64,000 nucleotides of DNA from Macrocybe gigantea (Eukaryota > Basidiomycota > Agaricomycetes > Agaricales > Callistosporiaceae). The translations under genes and the position numbers were made by a program. Location: positions 868,001-932,000 of the forward strand of contig SJRY01000266.1 in NCBI GenBank assembly GCA_011319805.1, given 5' to 3'. The notes beneath the pieces were generated by a model. The model did no database searches and was not told the origin of the DNA. It worked only from the letters and a program-made list of their open reading frames with translations. Of this stretch, positions 22,711-35,464 are shown in pieces; positions within the stretch are counted from its first letter, which is position 1, and each line of letters begins with the position of its first letter.

Positions 22711-23851
22711 ATGACTTTCGTGCAAATACCAGCCCACATTTGCCACCTCTCCATCCGGGATCTTTTTCTCAGGGCAATGTATCATGCCTACACCCTTTTC
22801 CTATTCACGCGGACTGATATTATCACAACTGTTGTCCCCGTCGTACGTTTTAACCTTCACTTCGCTAGTTTTGCTAGCTGTCTGACTTTTAAACAGACGT
22901 CTTTGAGCCTTGCGTCAGGTCCTGTGTGCATAGCGGGGACGTGCTTGGCTTTTAGGCATACACTTCAAGCTATAGTATGGACCTTTTTGCACCTGCTTCA
23001 ATTCAACATTTTCAATCAAAGCGATGATCCCGTCGAAGATGTACGGAACAAACCTTGGAGGCCGATCCCGTCAGGTCGTATTTCACTACATAATGCGAGG
23101 AAACTCAGGGTGATTAGCATAGTCTTCTGTTGGGCCGTATCATCTCTATTCGGAACGGAAGTCTCCAAAGCCAGCCTTGCTTTCACTGCATTCGTCATCT
23201 CGTACCATTTTCAGCAATTTGCGACCGCCGGTTGGATGACAACCCCCTTTCATGGACATTGGGCGATGAAGAGCGTCGTTATCTCCGTCGGATATGTTAT
23301 CCTTGGCTGGGGTTCGACGCTTCTTGCAGGTAAATTCACGCTTTGATGTTGGAACCCTAGTAGTGAAGAGGGACTAATTGAGTCTTTCAGGATGTAATCG
23401 AGATTCACTTGATGCCGTTTCGCGTTTCGCGTTGCTCGTCACTTTCTTCATTTTCATGACGAGTACACACGCACAAGACTTCAGAGATGTTGAGGGTGAT
23501 CGCTTAATTGGACGGAAAACGATTCCGATCTTGTTACCAGAGCTCGCTCGATACACCCCCATGATTGTCCTCGGTTATTGGTCCTACTTTCTCACCAAGC
23601 TATGGGCCCTGCCACATGAGGTGTCATTCGCAGTTTTCATCCTGGCTGCACTAGTCGGTCTACGATATATTCTGTGGCGGGGTAAGAAGAGTGACAGGAC
23701 GAGTTACACCATCTACAATGTGAGTTCTGCTGCCTGTGGCTACTTACTTTCCTGATCGCTCACCTCACTCGCAAAGATTTGGCTCACAATTGCTCTGGCT
23801 TTGCCTGGTGTCTACCGATATCATCATGGAATTGCCTCTGCCGTCGCATAG
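22711..23851 (+). CDS. UbiA-family membrane prenyltransferase
   Basis: Transfers an isoprenoid chain to an acceptor at a membrane; the substrate is unknown. The first metal-binding motif is NQSDDPVEDVRNKPWRPIP (exon 2) and the second is THAQDFRDVEGDRLIGRKTIP (exon 3); both are aspartate-rich as in UbiA enzymes. Several hydrophobic helices surround them. Exon 1 starts MTFVQIPAHICHL and ends TDIITTVVPV; the intron at 22841-22898 (GTACGT...AACAG) joins TSLSLASGP. The last exon encodes IWLTIALALPGVYRYHHGIASAVA, ending at 23851. No terpene cyclase, polyketide synthase or P450 lies beside it, so there is no evidence for a biosynthetic cluster. Confidence 0.88.
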
Positions 23852-24074
23852 AGAAGTCGCAATACTTTTCTTCGTTCGATGTAAAACTCTCTGAGATGAG
23901 AAATTGACTGAATTGTAGTTTAGAGTGTGAGTATGCATGTAGAATAGTTCCACATAAAGAGATAGGGAGGGGGGACCTTTATTGGCGGCAGCAGATTTTC
24001 TCTACGTTAGTCTGCATTGTACTGGCCGTGACTCTCACGTCACAACGAGTTGGGATAAACCTTCGACGAGACAC

Positions 24075-25096
24075 ATGGCCTCAGGGAATGACGAGAGGGA
24101 CCAGTCCAGTCTCTCGAACCTGACGGAGTTGATTCAGAGCGAGGTTGCGAAGTTGTCCGCGTCCAGGAACAGAAAATCTGCACGGCGGATATTCGCTGTC
24201 GATTTGGCTCTAATCGCTTTGTCTATCCGGTATGACACCTGTATTTTTCATTCATATCGTGGCACTGTCATTTCGATTGGTTCCGGTCCCTTTCCAGCAC
24301 TGGCTGCTTGGTCGACACATTGCATGCTGAGAATGCTGTGAAGGACTTTGCGTTGCTATTGGAAACTCTTCGTCTGGTACGTTTGATCCGTGACGCCTCG
24401 TCCCGACAGGACTACATTGCAGCGACAGGCATCCCCGCTCTTTCAGGGCGTTATCCATGTTTATCATCCCTCTCTGGAACAGTCTTTCTTCGTCAATGCC
24501 TCTTTGCTAGCAGATAAACTCGAAAATCACATCAACGACAAGACAGTTTTCATTCTCTTGAAGGAAACGATCGGACCAAGCTGGTGGGATATGCTTACCC
24601 GTCATGTTCTGGTTAAATCATTTGTAATTGATCAGTGCCCTTGTTGAAGCTGGACGATGTACCGGCCGGCGTAGAGAAAGCCCTTTGGAAACTAACGTCC
24701 GACTTGCCGAACGCGTCCTCTTCTAAATATCCTACTACGGTGCTTCTCGATGAACATCTCGCTCAGGATACCATGGTCCCTCTTGCAGGCGTTCTTCTCG
24801 ACTATCCAGTTGCCTATGTTCCTAAATCCGCTGATCAATCGAACTATCTGTCAAATGCTAGTCTCGAAATATATGAATGCATCTTGGCTTCTCATAGGAC
24901 TCGGGACGAATTCAGCCACACATTACTAAAGTTCTCCTGTCCATCCGACTTGACGAATATCCACGGTCATCTACATGCATCGCATATCGTCTCACGGCTG
25001 GAGCAAAGATTCCTTGACAAGATTGGCGCTAGGTTCGAGCACATCGGCCTAAAAGTAATACGGTGCACCCATACACTGGACCGACTTGTCCTGTGA
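24075..25096 (+). CDS. DUF4504 / UPF0739 (C1orf74-like) protein
   Basis: Function unknown. Four exons: MASGNDERDQSSLSNLTELI... to LALIALSIR; then TGCLVDTLHAENAVKDFALLLETLR; then QASPLFQGVIHVYHP...IGPSWWDMLTRHVL; then LPLLKLDDVPAG... with VLLDYPVAYVP and LLKFSCPSDL, ending TLDRLVL. The YPV-Y motif and the layout resemble the family of human C1orf74, which is the basis of the call. The third exon junction (about 24610-24640) does not join in frame with an AG acceptor, so one base or the splice site is off. It converges on PPWD1 with 66 bases between stops. Confidence 0.6.
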
Positions 25097-25162
25097 TACA
25101 AGTACTTCCGGACGTTGTTGACGGGTTATTTATCAAGCATGCTATCCTTGGTACGAATTCCA

Positions 25163-27687
25163 TCAATCTACTTCGATATTGATGATTTTGATATCCTCGT
25201 AGGGCTTGTCGACTTTGTTTGTTTTTACGTTTTCAATGGCATGGACAACCTCAAGGCCAGATATCACTCTCCCGAAAACCGTGTGTTTCCTGTCTAGCCA
25301 TGGAGTGGCTGTTGTCGTTATGAAGAACTGGGAGCCATTTGTATTGGGTCCAGCATTGGCCATGCTGACAGTGTATGGCCTACATGGATATGAGAAACTG
25401 GGGTTACAGAATCGAATATAGATCATTGCTCTTACCTATCATGCTTCAGATCATCAGAGAATTCGTCTTCAAATTCTTTCCCCCATATTGAATCACCTCC
25501 AGTGCCATCGCCGAGTGGATCCCCAGTTTGAATCATGAATTTCGGAATGACGCGATGGAAGATAATGCCTTCATAGTAGCCGCTCCGAGCATGTCCGACG
25601 AAATTCTCCACAGCTTTGGGTGCTTGTGCAGGGAACAGTCTCAAGTGCATGTCACCCATTGTCGTGTGAATAGTAGCACTGTTAGCCAAGGGTGATGGAC
25701 CGTTCTTTGTTGCGGTCAATGCTGCTGTAGCGATACTCTGTTCTTCACGAGTAGGTTTTTCGTTGAAAACATCGCGGTCTCCGGATTTATTATCCCTAGA
25801 ACAGCCATTTAGCACAGAAAGATCTATGAAGCGGTGTTGATAACTTACTCCGGCTCTGAACGTGTAAACATGTAGAAACGGGGACGTTTATACCCCGTGC
25901 AGAACAGAGTGGGGTCTCGTTGCCCTTTCTCTGCTAGTATAGGATTAGCCGACGCCGCCATTGCCTTTCACGAAATCAGCTTCTATTCTAGAAATCATCA
26001 AGCTGGAGACCTCGTACCATCGTTGTGACTGACTTCTTGGCTGGGGCGCCTTGATACAAGTTGACGTTCATGAAGCGAATGACTTCATCCTTGCCTAGCA
26101 GTCGTACAACACGATTGGTGACGACGTTGAGAACTGGAATAACGAATCGGTAAAGTGCAGCATGGATTGCGGACTTCATACCTTTGATGCCAAGCAAGGA
26201 AGGATAGATCAAGAATGCTCCCGACTCATCCCATACTGCATTAATCCAGCGGCCTGGTATTCGTCCATCTGTATCAGGCAGCTCCAGTTCTCGTTCAACT
26301 GCCAGCCGGCGACCGAACTCCATATCCTCGACCTTATAGATTGCTGTTCCAGCTTGTTGCATTTCTTGAATAGCTTCCAACGATTCATCGTATTTGCGTG
26401 TCAACTTGCCGCCGAGAAATGAGAAGATGCGTATCTGGCGATCTGGCAGCGAGAACGTTACAAATGACGACGAATCTGGAGATAGGGTAATGCAGGTGGG
26501 AGTGGACTTGGACTAGATGACAATTGAGTCGCTGTGAACGTCATCAAAAGTCGAGGGCTCACCTTTTTAAAGTCATATAGATCGGTTTCGCTCTTATAAG
26601 ACCAGAGTCCCGGAACATTTTTGGGAAGACCGAAGGGTTCCGCGGGTTGCCAGTACTCGACGAACCCTCCCTCGTCTGCTGAAATCACCGTGTCATATCT
26701 GTCACTATACTGAAGTTGATAAACACGTTAATTCAGGGCACAGGAAGAGTAGTTATTAGAGGGACGTACTGTCATGACATGGACAGGAAATCGATGTAAA
26801 CTTTCAATGGTCTCGAGCGGTTTATCATTTCCTCGTCCGTCGTACAATCTGATCGTCCCAGCTGCTGAATCGGAGCTGCAAAGGTGATGATCAGTCAAAT
26901 GAGAGAGACCAAGAAATAGACGACATACACTGCAAGCAGACTCTGGGCTTGCTCGCGGCGATGAACCCAACAGCAGGCATGTGGAGTGTAACCCAACTTG
27001 ATTATGTTAATCATGTCTAGCAGACGTGTGTGAGGTGGGAAGATTTTTGCTCGAAAAAATTGGCAAACTTACCGAAGTTGACCACATCGAACACCTTTGC
27101 CGTTCCATCCTCCGAAACGCTCGCAAACAGCTGACCATCAGCACTGGCGGAAACCGATATGATAGGCTTCAAGTGAGCTCGATAATGTTTCACAAATTCT
27201 ATTCCTTCTTCTTGCTTTCTCCAGAGTTTGAGGTGACCATCCACGGATGTGGTGATCAAAAACTCCGTCCTGTCGAGGTGCTCAGGATGAACAGCTGGAA
27301 ATCAAGGAGAGTACTCACTTGGTGACAATGCAAAAGTTGATGTTATCTCTGTGCATAAAACTCTTGTAGTATTGGTCCGCATTGGGGAGATGTTCGAGGT
27401 AAAGTCGTTCATGAGGCAGGACTAGAGAAGATGTTCTGTATATACCCTAAGGGTCTAAAGCAACGTGTTTCGATAGTCGACGCACCCTTGCGTTTCTTTT
27501 TCGCTCCTTTCTCATCAGCTGGCATTGGCATCGGGCCAATGTCCTCGTCAGAACTGTCCTCTTCCATCGACGAGTGGTTGTTGTCGGGAGGCAGAGACCC
27601 ATGCTGACCATTGCGCATCTGCTGTTGGTCATTCCGAATGCGTTTTCCTAGCACAGACGAGTCTTGGTTTGGCGTTGGAGCAGACAT
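25163..27687 (-). CDS. PPWD1: WD40-repeat peptidyl-prolyl isomerase, PPWD1/CYP71-like
   Basis: Spliceosome-associated cyclophilin with an N-terminal WD40 propeller. The N-terminus is acidic and basic ([24 protein letters not shown]). WD repeats include [57 protein letters not shown] and [13 protein letters not shown]. The C-terminal cyclophilin domain has the catalytic and binding residues: [39 protein letters not shown], and [14 protein letters not shown] with the tryptophan that cyclosporin-binding cyclophilins keep. It ends IKIINIEVD at 25163. The ATG at 27687 begins [16 protein letters not shown]. Multiple short introns; no frame problem noticed. Confidence 0.95.
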
Positions 27688-27789
27688 AATGGTAGTTCAG
27701 GTCAACAACCAGATATGGATCGGAGTTCGGCATGGACGACAAACATGAAAGGATAAATGTCCAGACACAAACAGAAATCGAATACGCTA

Positions 27790-29036
27790 CTACATCACAA
27801 CGCAGTCCCCTTTCTTCTCCGGCTCCTTCTCTTCTGCAGCGAGTATTGCTTTCTCTTCTTCAGTCAAAAGCTTCCATACAATTCAACAGCGGTTTGGCTG
27901 AAACAGCATGAGCAAAACTCACCCCCTTCTTAGCCCGCGCCTCCAGTGCTTTCCGCCTGCTCTCTCTTTCCGCTCGGGCTCGTCTAAGAACGTAAATGTA
28001 CAGATGAGGCGGTAGGATAGTATCGATACAGATCATGCAATGGTGATTATGCGGCGTGGTATAAATGAAGTGAAGTCGATGGCAGCAGCCGCCACAGGAT
28101 CAAGTTCATTAATAGGATTTGTTGTGGGCGTGGTCGTTTCCAAAGATGGGGCAGATAATTCAGTGACGGTGGATTTGGTGTCAGGTGTGATGATTGTGGG
28201 CAAAACAGCGCTACTGCTTCATGAGGAATCGCGCGAAACCATGAACGAAAAGTCATACGTACCGGTCGACTTTGGAGAATGGGTTCATATGCCTGACTGA
28301 AGGCTCCGAGGTCGGAGGCTGAGGTGAAACCGAGGAATGAACGGAAGGTGGGCTAGCTGCTTTCGTGATTTTTGCAGCGGGTGCGGAAACAGAAGTGGCG
28401 ATCTTTGGCTTGGTCTCTCCGCTCGACCAGAGCCTAGAAACAGAAGGTCTTGACGTCGAAGGCGCAGGAATGGGTGTGCAATTGTGGTCCGTCGGGAATC
28501 GGTGTGAAGGACAAAACTGCTTTCTACATTTCTGGAGCAGAAAGGATATGTATTAGAAACTATGTAGGATAGGCCGAAACAACGCACATCGCATCGTATT
28601 GGGGAGAACAATAGCTTCTTACAGTTCGCTCTTTCGCACATCGGCGTCGACTTGACCTTGCTCGATTTGCCGGTCATGACTGAGCATTCCTTGTTGAAGT
28701 GCTCTTCCATTCTGACATTCGGATCCTGACCAGGCCGTACTGAGACTGGAGTGTTGCACAATGGACCTGAGAGGGGTCGAGTATGACGTTCAAGGGCCAG
28801 GAATGAGTTGGAGATCTTAAAGACATACAATTAGGGGCCACTCTGTTATGTTTGCTTTCGTCATATTTTGGACAATGATGAGCGGCGACCATGAAATGCT
28901 CCTGACAGAAGGATTCGGAGCAATGTTGGCATTTGAAGGGGAGGAAATCCACAAGCATGCAGGATGGGTGAGCACACTGTTTCCCGATGGCGAGCATCTG
29001 CTGATCTCGTTCAATGCTGTTGGGTGTCGATGCCAT
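27790..29036 (-). CDS. AN1-type zinc-finger protein with two AN1 fingers
   Basis: Relatives (ZFAND family) link Cdc48/p97 or the proteasome to stress granules and misfolded proteins. The first AN1 finger is CAHPSCMLVDFLPFKCQHC then SFCQEHF and HHC; the second, across an intron, is CERANCKKLLFSPIRCDKC then QFCPSHRFPTDHNC. An alanine/serine/proline linker follows, then a charged helix (RARAERESRRKALEARAKKG) and the last exon LLTEEEKAILAAEEKEPEKK ending CVVM at 27790. The start is the ATG at 29036 (MASTPNSIERDQQML); an upstream in-frame ATG at 29060 is possible. No ubiquitin-like domain is seen. Confidence 0.9.
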
Positions 29037-29218
29037 AGTGAATGAAGTTGTGATATCCAAGAAGATAAACGAGTGTAGATGTGAAGAGGATATATAAGAT
29101 GTGGAAGAGGATTACGCGGCCATGCGAGGGACGCGTGTCGCTGGATGACTAGGACTTGCTGGAACATGTCTTGGCTGTTCTTAAACACTGCCGCCGCTTA
29201 GTCATCCTCCGTCCTCTT

Positions 29219-30380
29219 ATGAGCAGCTTCGACCTCGTCGCCCGTGGTAGCAGAGGGGATGTTGTCGTGCATTTTACGTTGGTATGGTCGGGTATCGAGG
29301 ACTGCCATGCACATAGTATTAATTGTTCTACCAGATTCGACACGGAGAATCTACAGATAACGTGGTATGTTGGACAACAACTTGAGTTGGTAGACGCTGA
29401 AGGAGGTTCACGTATTAGAAATCCATCTGGGCTGGTTGGAGAGATGCACCGTTGACTAACCACGGTGAGATGTCAAAAACTTTACATGTTAAATTTCTGG
29501 AATGATAATAGGTCGATTGGTACGTCCCACGTACACACATTTCTGCGAAGCATGGATGCAATGAAGAACGAACAGCAAGCGGATGCTCTTGGTCTATCCC
29601 TGGCTCACATCAAGTTTCACGCCATCATGTCGTCGTCGTTGAAACGCGCCTATATGACAGCCCAGGCTCTCTGCGACGGTCAGAGGGATCCTAAGCCGCC
29701 TCTCGTGACGTCCCCTTTACTGCGAGAGCAACATTTTGGGTCAGCCGAAGGGCGGCCGTACGGAGCTCGAAGGACCGTTCTATACCACTCGCTGAACATC
29801 ATGCGCAGGGCAAATTTCCTCCGTTACGCAGTCGGCATGAACATTTCCCGGATGGAGAAAGCTTGGAGGATGTTGCTCAGCGAGCACGTGAGGCCATCGA
29901 CAAGTTTTTGTGCCCTTACATCAACATCTCTACAAACGGTGGGATACAAGATGTCCACATAGCCATCGTTAGCCATGGAATTTTCATACGAGAACTTGCC
30001 ATTGCACTTTTGCAACGCTTTCCGAGCGAATTGGCCCGCACGACACCATTCGACTTCAGAGGCCTGCGTAACACTGGTTGGACAAGAATTGCAGTCAAAG
30101 CCCAGGTGAGGAAGGGCACTTTTTTCACAGCTGCAGATGATAACGCCTGTTCAGGAAATGGAAACTCCCAAAGGCAAAACTTACATTGCCCAGGTGGCAA
30201 TGAATAATTGTCACGATCATTTACTCGCACTAGTGAGCAGAGCTTGTCGTCCGGGTCCGAAATTGTGGCTTAATGTTTCTGGGTCCAGACACGACAAAGG
30301 GGAGGAATTGGTAGCTCAGCCTTTGATCCAAAGCAAAAGGACATTAGGACCTTCTTTCGGAAACCAGGCAAGGGTCCGTA
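29219..30380 (+). CDS. Histidine phosphatase superfamily protein (phosphoglycerate mutase-like)
   Basis: Catalytic phosphohistidine motif RHGESTDN is formed across the first intron: exon 1 ends VVVHFTL at 29281, exon 2 gives IRHGESTDNV, and a further intron leads to KSIWAGWRDAPLTNHG. Then LGLSLAHIKFHAIMSSSLKRAYMTAQAL, SPLLREQHFGSAEGRP (acid/base region), FPDGESLEDVAQRAREAI, HIAIVSHGIFIRELAIALL with the second catalytic His, and the tail HDHLLALTRQRGGIGSSAFD...KDIRTFFRKPGKGP ending at 30380. The substrate cannot be told from sequence. A short 39-base intron with donor GTTCTA near 29784 is inferred. It is divergent from the AN1 gene across 182 bases. Confidence 0.88.
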
Positions 30381-30512
30381 ACAGCCATGTGTGATTATAT
30401 CTGTGAATAAGTTACACAAGTACTGCCTTGAAGTATACCCAACTACATCTCAGTCATTAGAACACGATCATGGCTGTATGATATATCTATGATGCACACC
30501 TTGAGGCAGTGC

Positions 30513-30874
30513 CTAGTTTGAGCCATATGGCAACAACACCTTCTTGAGCTTGACGGCTTGCGTTGGCGTCGCATAGGCAGTCGTGCTCAATCTGTTGATT
30601 CTGCTTGGGCCTTTGGACACGTTCAAATGGGATTTGTACGCTTTCGCCTAAGAAACAGAAGGTAAGTCTGGAATTTTCCACAGAGTACAGTTGGAGCTAC
30701 GCGTTTGAATGCCGTGCCCGAAGCGAGTGACCGCCACCTCTTTTTGGCGCCGGAGTGGGACTTCATTTTGTACCCAGCTTCGACGACAGAGGACTGCGAG
30801 AAGAAGCGATGAAACGAAGGCGCCGTCCCCGTCCAGCAGGACCGTAGAGACAGCGTCACTCGACCGAGGAGCAT
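30513..30874 (-). CDS. MRPL35: Mitochondrial large-subunit ribosomal protein bL35m
   Basis: Two exons. The N-terminus MLLGRVTLSLRSCWTGTAPSFHRFF is a plausible mitochondrial presequence; the L35 core is YKMKSHSGAKKRWRSLASGTAFKR joined by an intron to AKAYKSHLNVSKGPSRINRL and STTAYATPTQAVKLKKVLL. It ends PYGSN at 30513. The lysine-histidine-serine rich start of the core is the L35 signature. It is divergent from UFD2 across 112 bases. Confidence 0.92.
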
Positions 30875-30986
30875 GGCAATGAGTGGATGAAAGGATGGAT
30901 GACCACGTGACTGATCGCCACTACATGATGATATTGACGCCGAGTGAATCTGCAGATACTACTCTACCACCTCTCAATCACTGGTC
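30875..30986. promoter_or_regulatory. Compact bidirectional promoter, MRPL35/UFD2
   Basis: 112 bases separate the two start codons. It contains TGGATGACCACGTGACTGAT, which includes the E-box CACGTG at 30905-30910; this could serve both genes. Confidence 0.4.
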
Positions 30987-33900
30987 ATGAGCGACAACGC
31001 CAGCACGCCTCAGGACGATGCCGAACGTGTACGTGCAGTGCTATCTTGATGCTATGCTCGGCTCTATTCAGCCTATTAGATTCGCTTGAAGAGGCTTGCA
31101 AAGCTACAAACTGCCGCCGCAGGTTCTGGCAGATCCACGCCCACGAGATCATCGACTCCTCCTGCAACGCAGCCCCCTGCGCAACCTTTAAGGCAACACC
31201 CACCAACCCCATCTCTACACCGCCCACTCTCAAGCGACCAGCTGAGTTGGCTCCTACACCTTCACCCGTCCCCGCCAAGAAGAAGGGTCCGACCAAACTC
31301 GATTTTGAATCATGGGAACACGATAACGTTTCTCAAATATTCAAAGTGACTCTAGATGTAAGCATTGACTGGGCATTCTCCCTATTCACACCCGAGTTGA
31401 CGTCTAGCGTCGCCCCAAACAGCGATCTGTGTCCGAGCAAAGTGGATATGATATTGTGTGGCTCAACACTTGGCTCTGGAGTTGGAATCAGAGGGAATGA
31501 GTGCGTTATATATCATCTTATAGTCCGTCACTTCCTCGCTAATTCTACCTAGCGGACAAGAGACTCAATGCTGATCTCGCCGATAGGCTACTGATCTCAC
31601 GACTAGAACTTGACCCACAAACCATGACGTGAGTGTACATCGCAAGACCTCAATCAAGGCCAATGAATTTCAAACCTCTGTTCAGTGATGATCTCGACTA
31701 CCTACCAATTCTCGTTTCACTTCCTCCTCAGCAAACAGTGTTTGAGTATCTGATTGGCTGTTGGAAAAGGTTGAACGCCATAAGATCTTCGCTGTTGAAG
31801 AAGGTAAATCTAGTTCAGAATAACGAGGAGGACTGCTGATGCAAATGCCTCATTCATCAGGGCTATGGCCCCGAAGATGTTCAGAGCGCCCTTGGACGGC
31901 TTGAGCAAGTCCGAGAGCTGCTGATCAGTTATGCCGGCCTCACATTGCAAGAACCGGAAATGTTTCCCCAGCCATCAGGGCAAGTTTTCCCCCCTTTTTA
32001 CAACCATTATACTCAATGTTCCCTCAGGCGCCCTCTGGGCCCTCCTGAACTTGTCGCACCTCTCGTATCTTTGTCCGCATTATCTGCACCTCTGCTGTCC
32101 AATACAACATCTTCTCCCATACCCTCTCGCCTTCGATATCGATCAATTTCTGCAAGAACTTGCCAGACGCTTTGAACCCGATAATGAGATCGACGGAGTC
32201 CTTGGGCCTGTAATTAAACAGCTTCTCTTCCATGAATCCCTCTTCCGACCAGAAGGATTGGGTGGAGGTGACTCCAGCTGGAGAGGTGTAGTCGGAGGCC
32301 TGGAGGCCCTTGTCTCCATTAAGAGTATTGCTGTGATGATCACCAGATTGGAAGAGTGGAATCCGCCCTATGCGACAGCAGCCAACTTTGAAACTGTGTC
32401 CCTCATGGGTCCCCTCTGCAGACTGGGAATCTTCCCTCGAGAGTGGGTGAGTCGAGTTGAGCTTGCCCTCGACCTTCACTTCTGACGAAGTTGACGAAGC
32501 CGGGAATTGCGTCGTCCTATTTTTCGGATCCGGAGAAGCGTAGTAGAGGTGATGTAGAGACGTCCTTCGCCAGTTTGCGTGCCACGACGAAGAATCTTCA
32601 GGTCAAACCTTTTCTTCGAGATATCTCGCTGTGCTGATTGGCCTGTTAAAGGCCTCTTTGTTCCAAATATTCAATGCCTTAGTTCGTGCATCCCCGGAGT
32701 CACGAGAAGCAGTTCTTCAATATTTTACTCGAGTTATCTCATTGAACTCTAAGCGGGCGGGAATGCAGGTGTGTTTTTATGATTGAGCGCTCCGAGTTCG
32801 TGCTTAAAGATGGCATTTAAGGTTGATCCTGAGACAGTGGCATCTGACAGTTTTATGTTGAACATGCAGAGCATCCTATTCAACTTTGCCGAGCCATTTA
32901 TGGATGCCAACTACACCAAGGTCCGGCCCCGTGGCATTTTGACCTGCTTTTCTGTCTCACATCCATTGCCAGATGGACCGCATTGACCCCTTGTTTTTCG
33001 CTCATTCCGCACGTATAGACTTGAAAGATGAGACGCGCATCAAAGCAACAAGCGAAGAGGCGGCGCAATGGGCAGAGGAAAACAAGGATCACAGCGGTTC
33101 GTCAACTCGTATTATGCACCTTGACAATAAATTCAAACGACATGAATCGACGACATAAACAGAACCGAACTTCATCTCGACTATCTTTTTCCTTACTACC
33201 GCTATGAGCCATTATGGATATCTCCGAACGATACAGACTTACAGCAATCTCGGCAAGCATATAGAAGATATCCAACGTCATCTGGATATGCTGAATGGTA
33301 ATGGATCATGGATGGGGACGCCCTTCCAGGCTCGTACTGAGGCCGCGATCCGCCAAGTCAAGGTCGTTATCTGCTCCTTTTCTCTTGGAGGACATCTCCA
33401 CTGACGGATAACAGCTTGAGCAAGCCAAAATACGTTCGAGGCAGCTCGCGTTCGAGGCGCAGTTGCTAGACCCTGACCTAATACTTCGATCACTGGGATT
33501 CACAATCTTCTTATCGGTTTGGCTCATACGTCAGGCAGACCCGCAGAAAAAGCACCCGAACCCACCAATACAGTATGAAGTACCGCAGATAGCATGCGAT
33601 GGTTCTCATTATCTTTTCAGGATCCCACTCCGAAGGAAGTTCCCATGGCATTCCGGACGCTACCCGAATACTTGGTTGAAGACATCGTCGACCACTTTTA
33701 CTTCATTGTACAGTATGTCCTTGCTCGGCACTTGCCAAAGCCTACATTTAAGACATTACTCGAAAGCCTAGCCCCTGACAAGTTCGAGCTCTCCGGCAAG
33801 ACAGAGTTGATGACCTTCATTCTTGTGTTTTTGAACGCAACTTGGTATATCAAGAATCCATTTTTGAAATCCAAGATCAACGATGTCGGTCTCTCCAGTT

Positions 33901-35395
33901 CCTCAGTCAATAGAGCGCTGATTGTCATTCTAGGTCTTGTTCTTGAGTATATGGGGTTATGGCAGAGAGCGCAATGGTGTCCTTGGAAACTTGCTAAACA
34001 CACACCAATGGCATTGAAGCATCTCATGCCGGCATTAATGCATTTCTATATAGGTGAGGGCATCCCAGGCCTCGTAACGGCGTTGGACGTAAAGTGAGGC
34101 TAACCGAATGCGTTAGAGGTCGAGCAGACGGGCGCTAGCTCTCAATTCTATGATAAATTTAGTAAGTTATTCGGCATCGCACATGGGATTCTATTTTAAC
34201 CCTGTTTCAGATGCAAGGTCTGTGCATTTGCCGTCCGTGCGTTTCAAGTCGTCTGAACTCTGTTAGACGAAATATTGCCTACGTGTTGAAGATAGTTTGG
34301 AACAATCCAGCGCACAGGGAAGCGTTGAACATCGAAGCACTGTATGTAATGTGCCAGTGGAGAGTCTTCGTAACATTCGACTTACATCCCTCACTAGAAA
34401 TGTCGACAAATTCGTTCGATTCGTAAACTTGATGATCAACGATGTCACATATCTGATGGATGAATCTCTGAGCGAGCTCACCCAGATTCACGCTATTCAA
34501 GTGGAAATGGACGATCAAGCGACTTGGAACTCCAAACCTCTAGAGTATCGTCGTGAGCGCGAAAGCACTCTGCGGTCCTTGGAAAGGCATGCTACAGGTT
34601 ATACGACCCTGGGCAGATCGACGGTCGAATTGCTCAAAGTGTTCACGGCTGAGACAAAAGCGCCGTTTATGATGCCCGAAATCGTCAATCGCTTGGCGGC
34701 CATGTTGGACTACAATCTACATGCCCTCGTCGGTCCCAAGTACCAGGAACTCAAAGTCCGCGAGCCCGAAAAGTTGAAGTTCAATCCTAGGGCATTGTTG
34801 AGCGATATCATCCAAGTGTTCTTAAATCTCAGTAATCAGCCTGAATTCGTCAGCGCAGTTGCCAACGACGGTCGAAGTTACAGCAAAGAACTCTTTGAAA
34901 GGGCTGCGAGCATCGTTGTCCAGAGAACACTCAAAACCGAAGCCGAGATTGAAGTATTGCGACAGTTCGCCGCCAAAGTCGAGGATGCCAAGGCCAGCAT
35001 GGAGGCTGAGGAGGATTTGGGTGACGTTCCTGAGGAATTTTTGGGCAAGTTCTTGACTTTGTCTGCAATGAGCCTCTTCTGAGTTCGTCTCGTCAGACCC
35101 GTTAATGTTTACGGTTATGCGCGACCCGGTCATGTGCCGACATCAAGAACAGTAGTCGATCGTTCTACAATCAAATCACATCTGCTGTCCGACTCTAAAG
35201 ATCCCTTCAACCGTGCTCCACTCGCCATAGAGGATGTTACAGCTGGTATGCATTGGCTTGACCTAGTCTCGCTCACGCTAATTTACTCCTTGTAGTCCCG
35301 AGCTCAAGGCACGCATCGATGCTTTCCTTGTTGAAAGGCGACGGAACAGAACCACAAGCCAAATGGCGGGCGCTGAGTCAATGGAACTGTCGTAG
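30987..35395 (+). CDS. UFD2: Ubiquitin chain elongation factor E4, U-box protein Ufd2
   Basis: Extends ubiquitin chains, working with Cdc48. N-terminal Ser/Thr/Pro-rich segment ([14 protein letters not shown]), [21 protein letters not shown], then the Ufd2 core: LYLIGCW-type helices ([18 protein letters not shown]), [77 protein letters not shown], and the C-terminal U-box [13 protein letters not shown] then [31 protein letters not shown]. It ends [10 protein letters not shown] at 35395. The U-box intron 35045-35096 starts with GC (GCAAGT). Frame slips: 31190-31191 in the N-terminal linker, about 32100-32125, and 35135 inside the U-box. The gene is otherwise full length. Confidence 0.93.
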
Positions 35396-35464
35396 TGGTC
35401 CACAGTATCATAGCCACGAATGTATGCAATGCTGCACGGTGGGTAGGAACTGAAGATAAACGGC

